NCBI RefSeq assembly: GCF_018143015.1
Contig: NC_054756.1
Location: 17,206,402 to 17,270,401 of the forward strand
From: Lytechinus variegatus
Taxonomy: Eukaryota; Echinodermata; Echinoidea; Temnopleuroida; Toxopneustidae
Reading direction: 5' to 3'
Length of the DNA: 64,000 nucleotides
A program made the position numbers and the translations under genes. The notes beneath the pieces were generated by a model that ran no database searches, had not been told where the DNA came from, and saw only the letters and a program-made list of their open reading frames with translations. Below, piece after piece: positions 34,381 to 50,100 of this stretch (the stretch's first letter is position 1; each line of letters opens with the position of its first letter).

Positions 34381-35176
34381 TTATCTGTCATCTTGTACAG
34401 GGTTATATATTACATTATCAACCCTTATTTCACCATTCATTGGTTTATATAAAATATTATCGACCATCCTTTCCTTGGGTTTGGGTGGAATATTCTTTCT
34501 TGTCGCCGGAACAGGTACCTTTCTCTCACTCGATTTAGTCTTCTTCGATTTTGACTGCGGGGATGGCTCTGTAATAGTCACTGTTTCATATGGACTTGAA
34601 AGATCGCCACGTTTAGTAGCGTCATTCGCAACGGCCGTTCCATTGTCATCGACGTACTGGTACCCACCGGTGATGTCGTCCTTCACGGTCACCGGATCAT
34701 AACCGTTGTCTTCTAAACCCAAGCCATGACTATCACCCGTTGCCATGGCATCTGAGGAGGTATCATCGATGTAGGTGTAGCGCTCTGGTTTATTGTCATA
34801 CAGCGCCTCCGGATCCCGGGGACTCCTGCTGTCTACATTCTCTTCATTCTCCACGAGCATGGATGCGCGGTCAGGATTCAGCACAAAATACTGCCTCGTC
34901 TCCGCGTCTTCTCCATCTCCTGGAACTGCGGACCTTGAAGTACGAGAAGCATGACTGGAACCATTCGGTGACTGACTTCCGCTTAGTGTTCCATTCACCT
35001 CCGGGTTGTTCAGGGTAGAAGCCGTCGAGCGCCATGTGCTGCTGTCGAAGGTGCTGTCAGTGTCCCGCCGTGTATCTCTTGTACTGTGGTGTAGCCCGTC
35101 CATTCCTGTGTTGTAAGCATGGTTGTCGTATCTATGGATGGACTCCAGCGAAATGGGCTTTTCTGGCTGTTGACGT
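34381..35176 (-). CDS. Last exon of the MAM gene: tyrosine-rich cytoplasmic tail
   Basis: The exon starts after acatacag and continues the basic juxtamembrane stretch FIRNRRQQPEK. The 265-residue tail is Ser/Thr/Asp-rich with many tyrosines in SH2-ligand-like settings: HAYNTG, ALYDNK (YxN, Grb2 type), YTYIDD, NGYDPV, GYQYVDD, SPYETV, ILYKPM at Y531 (YxxM, PI3-kinase p85 type) and VIYNPV at Y545. A KSKKTKSSERK basic block and a PPKP motif lie before the last two. No ITAM spacing or catalytic domain is seen. The binding preferences are family knowledge; binding here is inference. Confidence 0.85.
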
Positions 35177-38100
35177 CTGTATGTTTCATTGAAAATTTAA
35201 ACATAAAAAAGTTTTTGAAGAACAAGTTTACCCCAACAGCAAGGAGATATACTGAACTACTCCCTCGCCTATCCATATCACTTCAACCTCTATCCACTTT
35301 CAGTCCTTTCCATAAACCATTTCTGCGATTGTCATACCACCTTGTAATTCTTCAAACACCACCTAACAGTAAGATTATTTTGATGAAAAGGTCGGAGACA
35401 ATCCAAATAAGTACTTGAATTCTTCAAAATCAGAATGATTGCAATTCTAAGCTTCACGTAATATATGTTATGGCATTAGGCCTACTTGATATTTTGAAAA
35501 TAAAGATACAAAGGATACTGAATATACATGTAATTGTCACAATGAACCTAAATTTCTTTAACACTAACACTTTTAGACTAACATTTTTGATTATGTAAGT
35601 GAATTAGTCATACGTTTACCAATCCCACACTTAAAAAAATCTGTATCTCGAATGTATTTTTTTATCAAGCATCTTATGCACACGTCAAAATGGTACAAAC
35701 AAAAATGAACGAACCTATTTCTGATGAAACAGACAAGAAGTATTACTGCAACTACTAAAAGCAATCCTGCGGCACTTAGAGAAATCGGCAATACATGACT
35801 TGATCCTAAATAAAATTGTAGAAATTATGGCGAGGAATAGTTAAAAAGAATAAAAAAATAACGTTTTAAGAACCTATCTTTGCAATTATTTATAGTCTTC
35901 TTTGAACAAAGAATTAAACACGCAATAGATTTACTACTTATTAAATATTATTGATTCTTCTATTCAATTTGATTTTCAAATAAGAGTTGAATATCCGTTG
36001 TCTACATTCTCGAGCATGAACCATCAATAAACAATTTGGTCTTTGGAAGGTGTTTTGAATTTTCATGGAAAATCCTGAAAACTTATGCAAAGTCCCATTT
36101 TTCCACCGCCATCATGGCCATGGATCACAAGGGGAATAGAAATCATTCTTCAATATCTATTCTAACACTCATTTGAAAGTTGTTTTTTTGTTTAGTTCTT
36201 GCTTTCTTATTTTGTTGAAATAGTATTTAATAGATCAAATAAATAACACTCCATGGGATTTTTTTTTGAACTCCTAAAATGATATGTGAGTATACTTTGT
36301 CCTTTAAAAAATACCATTAGATTTTTCATTCAAATTCAAACCTTTTCTCGGGATTGGTGAAATGGCACTTGATGACCATATGGTCATCTCTGTACCAGAT
36401 GTTAGCTCATCCGACATATCTGATGTGGTAACATAAATATCAGGAACGTTGAGTCCCTGGTTTGTGGTAGGGGAACTGGATAACATAGGTGCAGTTACTG
36501 TTGTGACATCGGTACTTGCGCTGTTTGTTGTAACCATTGAAGTGTACGAATCTAATAATTGCGAGATTAAAAAGGTGACAGAAAATCTAAAGGATGATCT
36601 GAGGAAGGTGGGTTCTAGTCTTTCATACATCCTTTGCAGAAAGCTGAATATGATCAGTGAGAGCATTTTGTAATCATGGTAATGGTTTATTTATCCACAT
36701 TGTGCTGCACTCGACCCAGGTGAGGTGAATGGGTACCCGGTAGGATTTTTCCTTGAACGCTTTAGCGCCTATTAATATGGCGGCTCAGCTACAGCCGGGG
36801 TAATAATATGATACCAATTATCAAAGCGCAGTAGAGTATATGCACATAGTAGCTGCGCTATATAAATGGACCTATTATTATTATTATTAATGGTGGCGTG
36901 GCAAACATACATGTAAAATGTACGGTTCTTCAGGTTTATCCTCACTCATGTTCATCATGATGTGCATGGCAATCCTCTCATACTGTCTAGGTCTATAGTT
37001 TGCGTATCTAATAATAAAATTATTTGATTTGATTTGTTGTTTTCTTTAGCATTCACATAAATGTATAATACATTGTTCCATTACACAACAAACATAATCA
37101 TATGGACTTATGTTTTTTACATGAATCACAGAGAAAAAGGATTAAAGAATAATTATAATTCTAAACAAATATTATCTATTCGCAATTAGCAGAAGATTGC
37201 TTGAAAGGAAAATTACAACCCCATCTTAAACCTCATTAGACTAACTGGCTGTCTTTTTCATAATGTTATTAAGCTCCAAAGCATCTACAAAGAACAAAAA
37301 AAAACGTATTAGATACGAGTAACAGCATAAATTATAACTACGTTGTGTTTAGTAAAGCCCGCCGAATGTCACTCTTTTAAAATTGACCGTACATTTAATT
37401 ATTTTTATTGTTCATTTACGTACGTGAACATGGCGCATTTCGGGGACCAATCATGCTAATATGAGTCCACATACGCCATGGTCTTAATTTTTCAATGTTT
37501 GGTTTTATCTGAAAGATTTTTTCTATAGGCCTATAATTACTTTAATTACAATTAAACTTGATGATTAACAGTTTATTATACTTTCACCGAATGTTCCATC
37601 TTATTTGGAAGTTTAACTATGTAACTGTAACATTATGTTAATCTGCCCTGCTTGTTTGTGTCAGTAATGCGACCATGTCCAGACCTGGGCTCTCTTCTGT
37701 TCCGTAAATGTATATGTATTGTCATTCTTACACTGTTCCTTTAGGGCCTATTACTTTTCGCACAATAAAGTGATGCAAAACAACTGTAAAAAAGTCCGTG
37801 TAATCCTCTTTTGCGGATTCTAACAAACAAAACTTTCATGTACAATGACGAATGTTATTTCTTATGTATTTCCGGAAAATATAAGAACCAAAAGTTTGCA
37901 AGAAGTATGGTGAAAACCTTAGAAGACTTTTCACTTACCCCGTGGGAGATTATAAATGAAGATATCATCGATACCCACATCAGCCTCATCTGAAACCCTG
38001 GTTGATGTGAATGTAATCTGTTTGAACAAAACACACACATAGTTGGGCTTGAACTGTTTAGGCATCTGTCAACAACAAAACATTAGTAATCATGATCAAC

Positions 38101-41100
38101 AGACAGTCAATTTTCAAATGACAAGTCTCTTCTTTGACATGATAATGATAACAACGGGAAGCATGTAGACCTGTATTATGTATGATAGACAGCAAAAAGG
38201 GAAATGTTAGTATAAACTACTACCTTTTACATATTTCCATTAATTCAAATTGATTTTAACACACTTGCTAAAGTGTTGAAATATTGTGTAATGATTTCTG
38301 ATGTAACATATCCCTTTTCACCATCATGAAACTGCGCAAATATCTCACCCTTTTTTAATGTAATGTCTATGTCATAGAAGAAAGATAAACTTTAGGCTGA
38401 CGCCTGCAAACGGCTACACTCTAGCAGCATTACAGACGTCAAAGTGGAATTTTCCGTTAACCAATCACATTGTTCCTTTTAATTTTGAGCAAATCATCGT
38501 CAAGCTTCCTTTTGAAGGTGTCGCCTCTAAAACCTTCTTGGTCAAACCGTTTAACGGCATTTTAAGACCTACCAAAATTTGAGTAATAAAGATAATACAA
38601 TAATTTGAGCAACATCTTGAGAATATTGTGGATAATATGAATTTCATGTGATGAATATATTATTGTTTATACATAATGATATATCCCAGAAAACTTTTAT
38701 ATTCACATATGAAACGCCACATTAAATTCAATTCTTCATGTATAACATAAAATAACATAAATCAGATTCAATTTTATAAATAAACATTCTTACTTCGTAA
38801 AAAAAAGTATAAAATGGAGCATAAATAGAAATAAGGGGGTCCACTAAAAGCAAAGCTTGTAAAATGTTGATCCACCTTGGAAATAAAAAAAAATAAATAT
38901 TGTGGAAATATTCATATATGCGTATAATCATGATGATACAGGAAAGAAAAAAGAGAAGGAACTAAAAAGGTCGAAACCAGATTGAAATAAACATAATTCT
39001 AAATTACTGACCAAATGAGAATACTGCTTGAAATGTCATATTCCTTTTGATTTTTTGAAAAATAAGTGATTATTTAATATCATCTGGTCATGAGTCTACA
39101 TATTATCATAAATGTGTAACAAATCCCATTTCTAAATTAGGCAGACTTTCATTACCTGAAGTGGAAGGTCTCCACAGGACACTGTCTTATTTTGTTGATG
39201 CCATTGGTTTGTCTGATCTCCAAACTGAGTAAGAACTGTCTCCCCTCCTTGACACACAGCAATCTCAAGTTTTCCATTCTGATATCCATTTAGAGAGAGC
39301 AAGATGAAAAGAAACAAATGTTAAAGAGAAGACTTTAAGAAGTAGAAACAGTTAAAAAAATAATAATAATGATAAAGAAGGGGATTAGGGGCAGTGGCGT
39401 ACCTAGGATTTTCCACGGGGGGGGGGGGCAAAATCGTCCGCCAAAAAATTTGACGGGCAAAAAAAAAAAGAAAAGGTCTTCAATAAAAAATAGGGATCTT
39501 CGTACCAGAATAAAAATTTACATGCAAAAAACAAAAAAATCTTCAATCTCGTCAGGGGGCCAATAAAGGTCTTCTAGCTCGTGGGGGGGGGGGCAGACTG
39601 CCCCCCCCCGTAGGGGGGAAGTCTGCCTCCCCCGTAGGTACGCTAGTGGTTAGGGGATATAGAGGGAATGAATTTGTGTACGGGGGGGTATTCAACCTCA
39701 TTGTGTGAGAGTGAGTGCATGTGGAGGTGCCCTGGCCGGGTGATCTACGGCGCCTGTTAGACACGTGAAAGTCCGGGGTTCGATCTTGGCTTATTATAAT
39801 GCCCGAGAGCAAGGCATAAAATCGACCATGCTCTAATGCTCTTGTATCCTACATTGAAATTGATCGAAACGTTAAATGCATTTGTGTTACTATGTGTGGA
39901 CTTGATTAAAAAAAATGAAAAAAATAATGGTTGTGTTGGGGGGGGGGTGTTACCAGCATGACTGTTGTCACAATCGAAAATTCGCCAACACATACATGTA
40001 GGATGTCTTCTCTCAGGAATGATGTCGAATGCATGTCTTATTATATTTTAGCGAAATGAAACTTGTGCTCTTTGGAGACAATCACATATGTACGTCATAC
40101 GTCATATTGAAAAGAAAACCTACAATGAGTTGCCCTAATTGTCTTAGTGTTTTTTCACAACATAATGTATTATTTTGCAACGGATACAAATATATATGTT
40201 TATATATGGCATACAATTTGTTTTTGTTGGATGAAAGTGAAATTTAAATTTGAATTTGAATACCCATATCCCTCACAGACGATGCCAAGCAGACGTGCAC
40301 GTCATTTTATATCTATAGAGAGTGGAATACTGTAATGACTACTTGGATTCTTACCCCATATAGGTGATACCAGAACGTCAGCAAACCTTGATCATCTGTC
40401 AGATTGAATGGAGGGGTTGCTATAGTAGCCTTCTGACCATTACTTCTATCATTTGAGTCTGACCATAAGAACCTTCCTGCACGCATTTTGATGTAAAAAA
40501 TCATTTGTGATGATCATAACGCTATGAAGTGATATAAACATTTTATTTTGTCCAAATAGACGGAATTAATGATCTGTGTCATGTTTTTTACAATCTTATA
40601 TTGATATACTATTGTCACTCGTATTCATGTTGATTTAGTTACAATCAATAGAAAGATGCAAAACCGAATCCAACCTCTACAATATTATCAAAATAGAGAT
40701 TACATGACCCATGTAGACGGAAGAAGTGACGGTATAGAATCCGCTTCCCGTATCCATGGTATCTGCTCATGGGCAATTCCATGAAATATTCAACCATTTT
40801 GTACGTCCGATCTGCACTTTTCTCAATTCGTATTACACTTCATAAACTTACTGATCAAGTAAATGTCATTTGACAGCATTACAAACTGTCATAAGAACCA
40901 TATATCAGTGACAGAAAATGCTCTGAAGGTATCACATACATGGTGTCGGTAGTACATATTTCATGGAATTGCCCTTATGTGACTAGCGTTTGGTTTCTAG
41001 GAGATATAACCCTGTTTTTTGTAGTCGCCATACGTCAATTACTTATCGGAACGGCTATAAACATCATGAAATTAGTAGACGTATATATGCTAAAATATCA

Positions 41101-44100
41101 GCTTACAGATACTTTGAAGGCTAAAGTTCAAGCTCTAACTGCTGATATAGAATGATGCATGTGAATGTACCGGAACCCAAATAACATCACAAATTGTTTT
41201 TTTAATGAATCATTAAAATCGAAGACGAGACATAATTTAGCCAAAGATCGAATTCCTTTTTATTTGAATAAACGTCACTGGCGTATTGGGGGAAGGGGGC
41301 TTGACGACCAAGAGCCCAAACAAATTCACGAACAAAAAACAAAACAAAAATGGAGAAAAAGAAAGAAAAAAGCAGGGGATTGGTGACGTGATATTATTTT
41401 GTGGATATTATGTCAAAACCATCACCTAATTATATTTTTGTATGAAAATCAAGGTCAAATTTTTGCTCGTTTGCAACGTTTTACCAATTTTTCCAGAATT
41501 CATTGCAATACGTCTGACCCCTCGAAAATTTTAACTCATTACATCACTGACAAACGTGATTTTTTTCCCAACACTTTTTTTTTCTTTTTCTCCTTGTAAA
41601 CTCTTGGTAGCTTTTCATTTTTTTTCTTCATTTAGTTCATTTCTAACAAAATTCATATCAGTAAAAAAACTGTGATGAAAGTACATCTGAATTGATAAAT
41701 TAGCGCACCAAAATTAGCGCAGAAGTGATTTAGCACTTTTTGTATATATATACTTTCGCTATTGCACTACCTGATTAACATATTTGTATCTAGCACTCCC
41801 TTAGTCAATGTGTACACTTACATAGCACCATGACAGTGTATTTGATTTTTGGACATTGGGTTGTGTGAGGGACCAGGATTTTGCCCTTCAAAATCACAAA
41901 CATCCTGGCTCAGAAGACATTCAATTTACTTGAGAAAGCAAGCAAAGAGGTTAGTTGATGTTTTATTTGATATATTTTTTAATTATGGTCTAAGCATAAA
42001 GTGAGATTTTAGAGATCTTTTTCTTGGTTCATAATGACAAATGATAATGTGTATGTAGTATGTATAATGTATGTACAAACTATAGCAGGCTCATCGATCC
42101 CATTCATAATCAAATAAGACTCAAGAAACTACATTTTGTACTACATTTATTATATGATATATCAAGGATGATTGTTGGTTTGTACTTTTATTATAATTGT
42201 ATTGAGATCAAAGCTGAATGTTTGTAGTTTGAAACCTTTAATGAGTAAACAATCATATGTATAGTGGAGAGAATTTGGAATCTAGTTTATATTAGACTAT
42301 TTAGGTCTTCCAAAGATTGATGTTGCTCTAGTGATATTTAAGATGTTTCATTTTGCTGGTATTTATGATTCCTTTTTCTTTATCATTGACTCCACAGTTT
42401 TCACGGATTAAAGATATCAATCAGATTAAAGGAACGAATTGGTTTGAAAGAAGGATTAAAAGTACCAATTGGATTCAATAGATTAATACGACCAACATGA
42501 TTTGATTGTACGGATTTGATATCAGATTGACCGACGATTAAAACAACGAAATCCTGTAGAGGCCTTTGTTATTACGCTTGTCTTTTGTTTGTCGACCTCA
42601 CTACAGCCACAGTGAAAACTCTTTGAGCAGCGAGAATTTCTCGACGTGAATTTCCTCTTTCGACACGGTCAAACATCCTCGCAGTTCATCGGACTTTGTG
42701 AATTCTTCCAGCTACGGAAGAATTTCGAATGCAAATGTGGAACTTCGATATTCAATGTTCGCAACGATGAATGAAATCTTCGTGATATGTTGATCTCAAC
42801 CTTCTTTCATCATAAATCTTCTATTTGGGAATAATCATGGCAGAAGGAGTTGAGAATGGACGGGATAGAATGCCCACTGAGAAGGGTTTGCAGTATAAAG
42901 CAGACGTCACAGTCAAGACATGGAGAGATGCCATTCGACTTTGGAGGAGAAGGGCAAATAAGCATCGCCAGCTTATAGTTGAAGACGATGTCAACACTGT
43001 AATGATTAAAGAATCCCGTAATCAAGTACAGGAAGCGATGGACGTAGCCATTTCTTCTCAGGAAGAACTTGCAGCTATAGCTCCTTCAGCAGATCTTGAT
43101 GATGGTGAAGATCTACTTGAGACTATCGAAGATGAACATTCTTCTTTAATGAGAGAAACAATGAAAGTAATTCTCCGATTGCAAGGTGGGACGATTTCAT
43201 CTAAGTCAGGTTCCCGATCATCCAGAGGGAGAGTTCAAGACTGGGTTGATCGTCAAGTGTCAGTTTCCCCTCGAGTTCAGAGTATAGTTGATAGAGGTAA
43301 CAGTGCCCCTCCAGTGGAACCCACGATTGAGATGAACAACCCTGCTCCACCTTCGGAAAGCCCTGCAACCAAGATTGGTCATCGACAAGAACCAAAGTCC
43401 AGCAATGATGATGTTCTCGCCAACAGTTTGAAAGAGTTGCTATCCTTGAATAGACTTCCTCTTCCAGAGCCTGGAATTTTCTCAGGTAACCCTCTTGACT
43501 ACACGGCATGGAGGCGAAGCTACGACGCATTAATTGAACATCGTGGAATTCCTATGGCAGAGAGGTTATACTTTCTCTTGAAATACCTGACGGGTGAGCC
43601 GAAATCCTTGGTAGAAGGCTACTCTATGATCGGCGATGGCAGAGGTTACCTTAATGCAAAGGAAGCGTTGGAACAGAGATATGGGAATCCATTTGTAGTT
43701 TCAAATGCCTACAGAGACAAGCTGGATGCTTGGCCCAAGGTTGGATCAAGAGACTCCTTTGGACTTAGGAGATTCGGAGACTTCCTGAAACAATGTGACG
43801 CAGCATCCAAGTATGTTCCGCACCTGAATCATCTTGATGACGAACGGGAAAATCAAAACCTACTGAGGAAACTCCCTGAATGGCTAGTCGTTAAATGGGG
43901 AAGGAAGGTTGTTCAGTGGAGACAGGATTGGAAAACCTTTCCACCATTTGCCATCTTCACAGAGTTCATTGACGAAGAGGCAACTGTTGCTTGTGATCCC
44001 GTCACCTCTCTTCAGTCTCTGCAGATCTCAAAGGAAAGGAAGAGGGCAACTCCTTCTCGATCTTTACAGACTGGAACACACAATCACCAAGACGGCTCTG

Positions 44101-47100
44101 CTGAGAAGAAATATCTGTCATGTGTCTTCTGCAACGGTCAACACCATATTACTGAATGTTCCTCGTTCGATTCAGAAACGATGCAGAAGAAAAGACAGAC
44201 TATTAGGGACAATGGACTTTGCTTTGGTTGCTTGAGAAAGGGACACATGTCAAAGAGTTGCAAGAAAAGAGATACATGCTCTGTATGTAAAGGAAAGCAT
44301 CCCACTGCTCTACATGATGATGAATGGAAGGAAAGGCGATCGGATGCTACTAACAGAGAGAGGAGCAGTAATGAAACTCTGGAATCAAATTCTTATGCTT
44401 CCCAGTCAGATTCCAGTCACTCTATGAAGTCATCGATGATTGTTCCGGTATGGCTATCGCATGAGTCCAGTCATAAGGAGAGACTAGTGTATGCACTATT
44501 GGACACCCAATCCGATACGTCCTTCATTCTCACACAAACCAAAGAAGCAATGGGAATCAAAGGCATAGACATGCACCTATTGCTTTCTACAATGACAAAA
44601 GCAAATGAGAGAATAGCTTGTGAGAAGGTGACTGGATTGAAAGTGAAGGCTTACTACAACTCCGAGAAGGCAATTAGTCTCCCTGCAAGCTATACAAGAG
44701 ACTTCATACCAGCAGATCGACATCATATTCCTACTCCTGACACAGCGAGATCCTTCAAACATTTGTCCAGGATTACTGATATGATTGCTCCTCTTCAGGA
44801 TGTTGAAATTGGACTCTTGATCGGCTACGACTGTGCCAAGGCTTTAGCTCCTCGTGCTGTCATCCACTCTCCTGACGAAAGAGGGCCCTATGCAGTCCAG
44901 ACAGACCTTGGTTGGAGCATTGTTGGGACGGTGAATGCAGGACATGTTGATAGTCACAATGATCCTATTTGTGTGAGTCATCTTACGACTGTACGAATTG
45001 TACCTGAGGAGGTACAGTTGAAGTGTCATTGCTCGGAAGCGATCCTCATGCATCCAGCCACTACGAAGGAAGAGATTGCCCATCTTCATGCTTTCCAACT
45101 TCCCGAGGCTGATTTCACTCCCGATAAGAAGCAGGAACCGTATTCACCGAATGACTTGAAGTTTGTTAGGCTTATGGAAAGGGAGATTCCGGAAGAAGCT
45201 ACTGTCGTTCCTAAAGATCCTGAAGTGAACAGCAACACTCATGTCTCAGTAAAAGAGGTAGATGAGCTCGAGTTAGGACGATTTGATCATCTCTCTAGTT
45301 GGTATCGAGCAAAGAGAGCTGTGGCAAACTGTCTCCGTCTGAAATCATACTTACAGAGATGCTGCCATGCAAGACGAGATGGGAAAGATGTCAAGAAAGT
45401 TGTGATGGAACCTCTGACTACTGAACTACTTCTTCATGCAGAGAAGGAAATCATGAGACTGATTCAGAGGAGGACATTTGATGAAGTGAAATCTTCAGGG
45501 ATCAGCAAGTCTCACATCGAACGAGAAAGAAGGCGTCATTACAAGGAGACCAGTCGCTTGTATCCTCTTGACCCATTTATAGATGATGATGATGGCATCC
45601 TTAGAGTTGGAGGACGTTTGAGGAGATCTGACCTCTCATTTGAAAGCAAACATCCTGTCATCCTCCCTCAAACTCACCTGACCATCTCAATTGTACTTCA
45701 GCGTCATAATGAATTCTGGTGTCGATGGAAGAAGGAGTTTCTTTGTCAGCTTCAGTCGCGACAGAAGTGGACCAAGCCACATCGCAACATGAGAATAGGT
45801 GATGTAGTAATTATTAAAGACGATAACACTCCTCGCAATGTTTGGCCTCTTGGAAGAATCGTTGAACTATATCAATCAAAGGATGACTACATTCGTAAGG
45901 TTAGGGTCATGGTAGGAGACTGAAAATTAGACAATGTGGGAAAACGAAGTAACCCAGTGACTTACCTTGATCGTCCCATCCACAAGCTAGTTCTTCTTTT
46001 TCCGAGTGAAGACCAGGAATAATTCCCAGCCAAGGAGCCAACGTGACTCATTAAGAAAGACTAAAATGCTCATGCAGAATCTGATAATTTTCAAGTTAAT
46101 TTGATATTTCGATCTGGACTATAATTTACCAAAACTTTCTTTGAGAACTCTGGAGCACAGTCTGAACTCTAGACTAATCATAAGATATGAATACATCAAT
46201 TTGTGGGTTATGGAAACAGAAATTGACTGTGTTAAAAATTTGAAGTAAAACTTTGATTTTACTGTTGCTCTAAACATTCTAAGTCTGATTAAAGACTACA
46301 TTGCTTCGTGAATTTCAGACAATGAGTCTGATTATTGCACAATAATTGCTTAATCATGTTTTTTATACACATACATAAATATATATATCAAATTCAATTT
46401 GATCGAACATACATCGGTCTGGAAATTAGACATATTCTTCTCTTCATTTTCTTTCAGAAGAAAATTAACAATTTTGTATATTGCATATTTTCAAAGTTTT
46501 ATAAAGATGCAAAGTGGAGAAAGTCTTGAGAACAAGTATGTTTCTAGTCGTATTCAAACTTTTCAAAGATGACTTTGTGTGTATTTCAGAATATTTCAAT
46601 ATTTTCATATACATGTATAAAATGAGCAGGAAGAACGCATAAGTATATATCATAGAATGTTCAAATCTTCCAAGTAAGAGTGTTGATTTATCTAAAACAT
46701 CTAAAGTTTTGACTGAATTCAAGTTGAATTCATCTGAGCTATGGTACACTATGCAATTCGTCTTTCTATTATATTGATGCAGATTATATACACGTATCTC
46801 ACATGCATCGAGGTCTGAATCTATATATATGATGTCTGAAGATGAGATTATAAAATTTATAACAACGATTGTCTTCCTTTTTGGCAGAAGCCTTTTTTCT
46901 TGGTTTAGATAAATATTCCATGAAAATAGAGGAAAGGTACAAATATTGGAGGTTAAGTTCGTATTCTACCAAAATGATTTGTTTCTTGATTATGAATACT
47001 TATTGATTTCTTGAAGTAGTCAAATTGTGTGAACTTGATGTTTTTATCTATATACAAAAAAAAGGTGAAAGGCAGAAAAGTAGTAAATTGATGTTTTTGT

Positions 47101-50100
47101 TTTAGATTGAAAGCCTTTCGAGTACTACGACACTTTCGAATTGGATTTACGCTTGTAAATTATTGTCAAAATTCAAGTATGACATTTTGCGATATCAATG
47201 TTTCATTATCATGTTTTGAAAGATGTAGTTTGAGTTCCTCATCATTTGTATATAGTACTTAGTGTATCATCTTATGGTTGATGGTATAATTTTACAGGCA
47301 AGGAATGTGATTTTGTGAAAATTTTCTAGGAAACGTTCATGTATACTTAGTCTAGTAGCGTAAATATATCTTTTAGAAGTATACATGTATGTAGTCTATG
47401 AAGTACTGAAATTTAGATTTATTCATTGCAGATGTTTTCTTGAGGTAAATTAATGCTTAATTTAAAGGAGCCATGTGATGAAAGTACATCTGAATTGATA
47501 AATTAGCGCACCAAAATTAGCGCAGAAGTGATTTAGCACTTTTTGTATAAGATATACTTTCACTATTGCACTACCTGATTAACATATTTGTATCTAGCAC
47601 TCCCTTAGTCAATGTGTACACTTACATAGCACCATGACAGTGCATTTGATTTTTGGACATTGGGTTGTGTGAGGGACCAGGATTTTGCCCTTCAAAATCA
47701 CAAACATCCTGGCTCAGAAGACATTCAATTTACTTGAGAAAGCAAGCAAAGAGGTTAGTTGATGTTTTATTTGATATATTTTTAATTATGGTCTAAGCAT
47801 AAAGTGAGATTTTAGAGATCTTTTTCTTGGTTCATAATGACAAATGATAATGTGTATGTAGTATGTATAATGTATGTACAAACTATAGCAGGCTCATCGA
47901 TCCCATTCATAATCAAATAAGACTCAAGAAACTACATTTTGTACTACATTTATTATATGATATATCAAGGATGATTGTTGATTTGTACTTTTATTATAAT
48001 TGTATTGAGATCAAAGCTGAATGTTTGTAGTTTGAAACCTTTAATGAGTAAACAATCATATGTATAGTGGAGAGAATTTGGAATCTAGTTTATATTAGAC
48101 TATTTAGGTCTTCCAAAGATTGATGTTGCTCTAGTGATATTTAAGATGTTTCATTTTGCTGGTATTTATGATTCCTTTTTCTTTATCATTGACTCCACAG
48201 TTTTCACGGATTAAAGATATCAATCAGATTAAAGGAACGAATTGGTTTGAAAGAAGGATTAAAAGTACCAATTGGATTCAATAGATTAATACGACCAACA
48301 TGATTTGATTGTACGGATTTGATATCAGATTAATCGACGATTTAAACAACGAAATCCTGTAGAGGCCTTTGTTATTACGCTTGTCTTTTGTTTGTCGACC
48401 TCACTACAGCCACAGTGAAAACTCTTTGAGCAGCGAGAATTCTTCGACGTGAATTTCCTCTTTCGACACGGTCAAACATCCTCGCAGTTCATCGGACTTT
48501 GTGAATTCTTCCAGCTACGGAAGAATTTCGAATGCAAATGTGGAACTTCGATATTCAATGTTCGCAACGATGAATGAAATCTTCGTGATATGTTGATCTC
48601 AACCTTCTTTCATCATAAATCTTCTATTTGGGAATAATCATGGCAGAAGGAGTTGAGAATGGACGGGATAGAATGCCCACTGAGAAGGGTTTGCAGTATA
48701 AAGCAGACGTCACAGTCAAGACATGGAGAGATGCCATTCGACTTTGGAGGAGAAGGGCAAATAAGCATCGCCAGCTTATAGTTGAAGAGGATGTCAACAC
48801 TGTAATGATTAAAGAATCCCGTAATCAAGTACAGGAAGCGATGGACGTAGCCATTTCTTCTCAGGAAGAACTTGCAGCTATAGCTCCTTCAGCAGATCTT
48901 GATGATGGTGAAGATCTACTTGAGACTATCGAAGATGAACATTCTTCTTTAATGAGAGAAACAATGAAAGTAATTCTCCGATTGCAAGGTGGGACGATTT
49001 CATCTAAGTCAGGTTCCCGATCATCCAGAGGGAGAGTTCAAGACTGGGTTGATCGTCAAGTGTCAGTTTCCCCTCGAGTTCAGAGTATAGTTGATAGAGG
49101 TAACAGTGCCCCTCCAGTGGAACCCACGATTGAGATGAACAACCCTGCTCCACCTTCGGAAAGCCCTGCAACCAAGATTGGTCATCGACAAGAACCAAAG
49201 TCCAGCAATGATGATGTTCTCGCCAACAGTTTGAAAGAGTTGCTATCCTTGAATAGACTTCCTCTTCCAGAGCCTGGAATTTTCTCAGGTAACCCTCTTG
49301 ACTACACGGCATGGAGGCGAAGCTACGACGCATTAATTGAACATCGTGGAATTCCTATGGCAGAGAGGTTATACTTTCTCTTGAAATACCTGACGGGTGA
49401 GCCGAAATCCTTGGTAGAAGGCTACTCTATGATCGGCGATGGCAGAGGTTACCTTAATGCAAAGGAAGCGTTGGAACAGAGATATGGGAATCCATTTGTA
49501 GTTTCAAATGCCTACAGAGACAAGCTGGATGCTTGGCCCAAGGTTGGATCAAGAGACTCCTTTGGACTTAGGAGATTCGGAGACTTCCTGAAACAATGTG
49601 ACGCAGCATCCAAGTATGTTCCGCACCTGAATCATCTTGATGACGAACGGGAAAATCAAAACCTACTGAGGAAACTCCCTGAATGGCTAGTCGTTAAATG
49701 GGGAAGGAAGGTTGTTCAGTGGAGACAGGATTGGAAAACCTTTCCACCATTTGCCATCTTCACAGAGTTCATTGACGAAGAGGCAACTGTTGCTTGTGAT
49801 CCCGTCACCTCTCTTCAGTCTCTGCAGATCTCAAAGGAAAGGAAGAGGGCAACTCCTTCTCGATCTTTACAGACTGGAACACACAATCACCAAGACGGCT
49901 CTGCTGAGAAGAAATATCTGTCATGTGTCTTCTGCAACGGTCAACACCATATTACTGAATGTTCCTCGTTCGATTCAGAAACGATGCAGAAGAAAAGACA
50001 GACTATTAGGGACAATGGACTTTGCTTTGGTTGCTTGAGAAAGGGACACATGTCAAAGAGTTGCAAGAAAAGAGATACATGCTCTGTATGTAAAGGAAAG

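Noticed and set aside
34740-35018. Plus-strand ORF opposite the MAM gene tail
   Set aside because: It is the antisense shadow of the coding tail exon, whose frame is longer and fixed by splice phase.
41277-41320. hAT-type end (cactggcgtattggggg) as a further element
   Set aside because: No matching inverse end or duplication was found nearby, so only an isolated similarity can be stated.
42810-43025. Antisense 71-codon ORF kept in both bodies of the tandem element
   Set aside because: It is opposite the Gag-type frame, and the copies are too alike for conservation to be informative.
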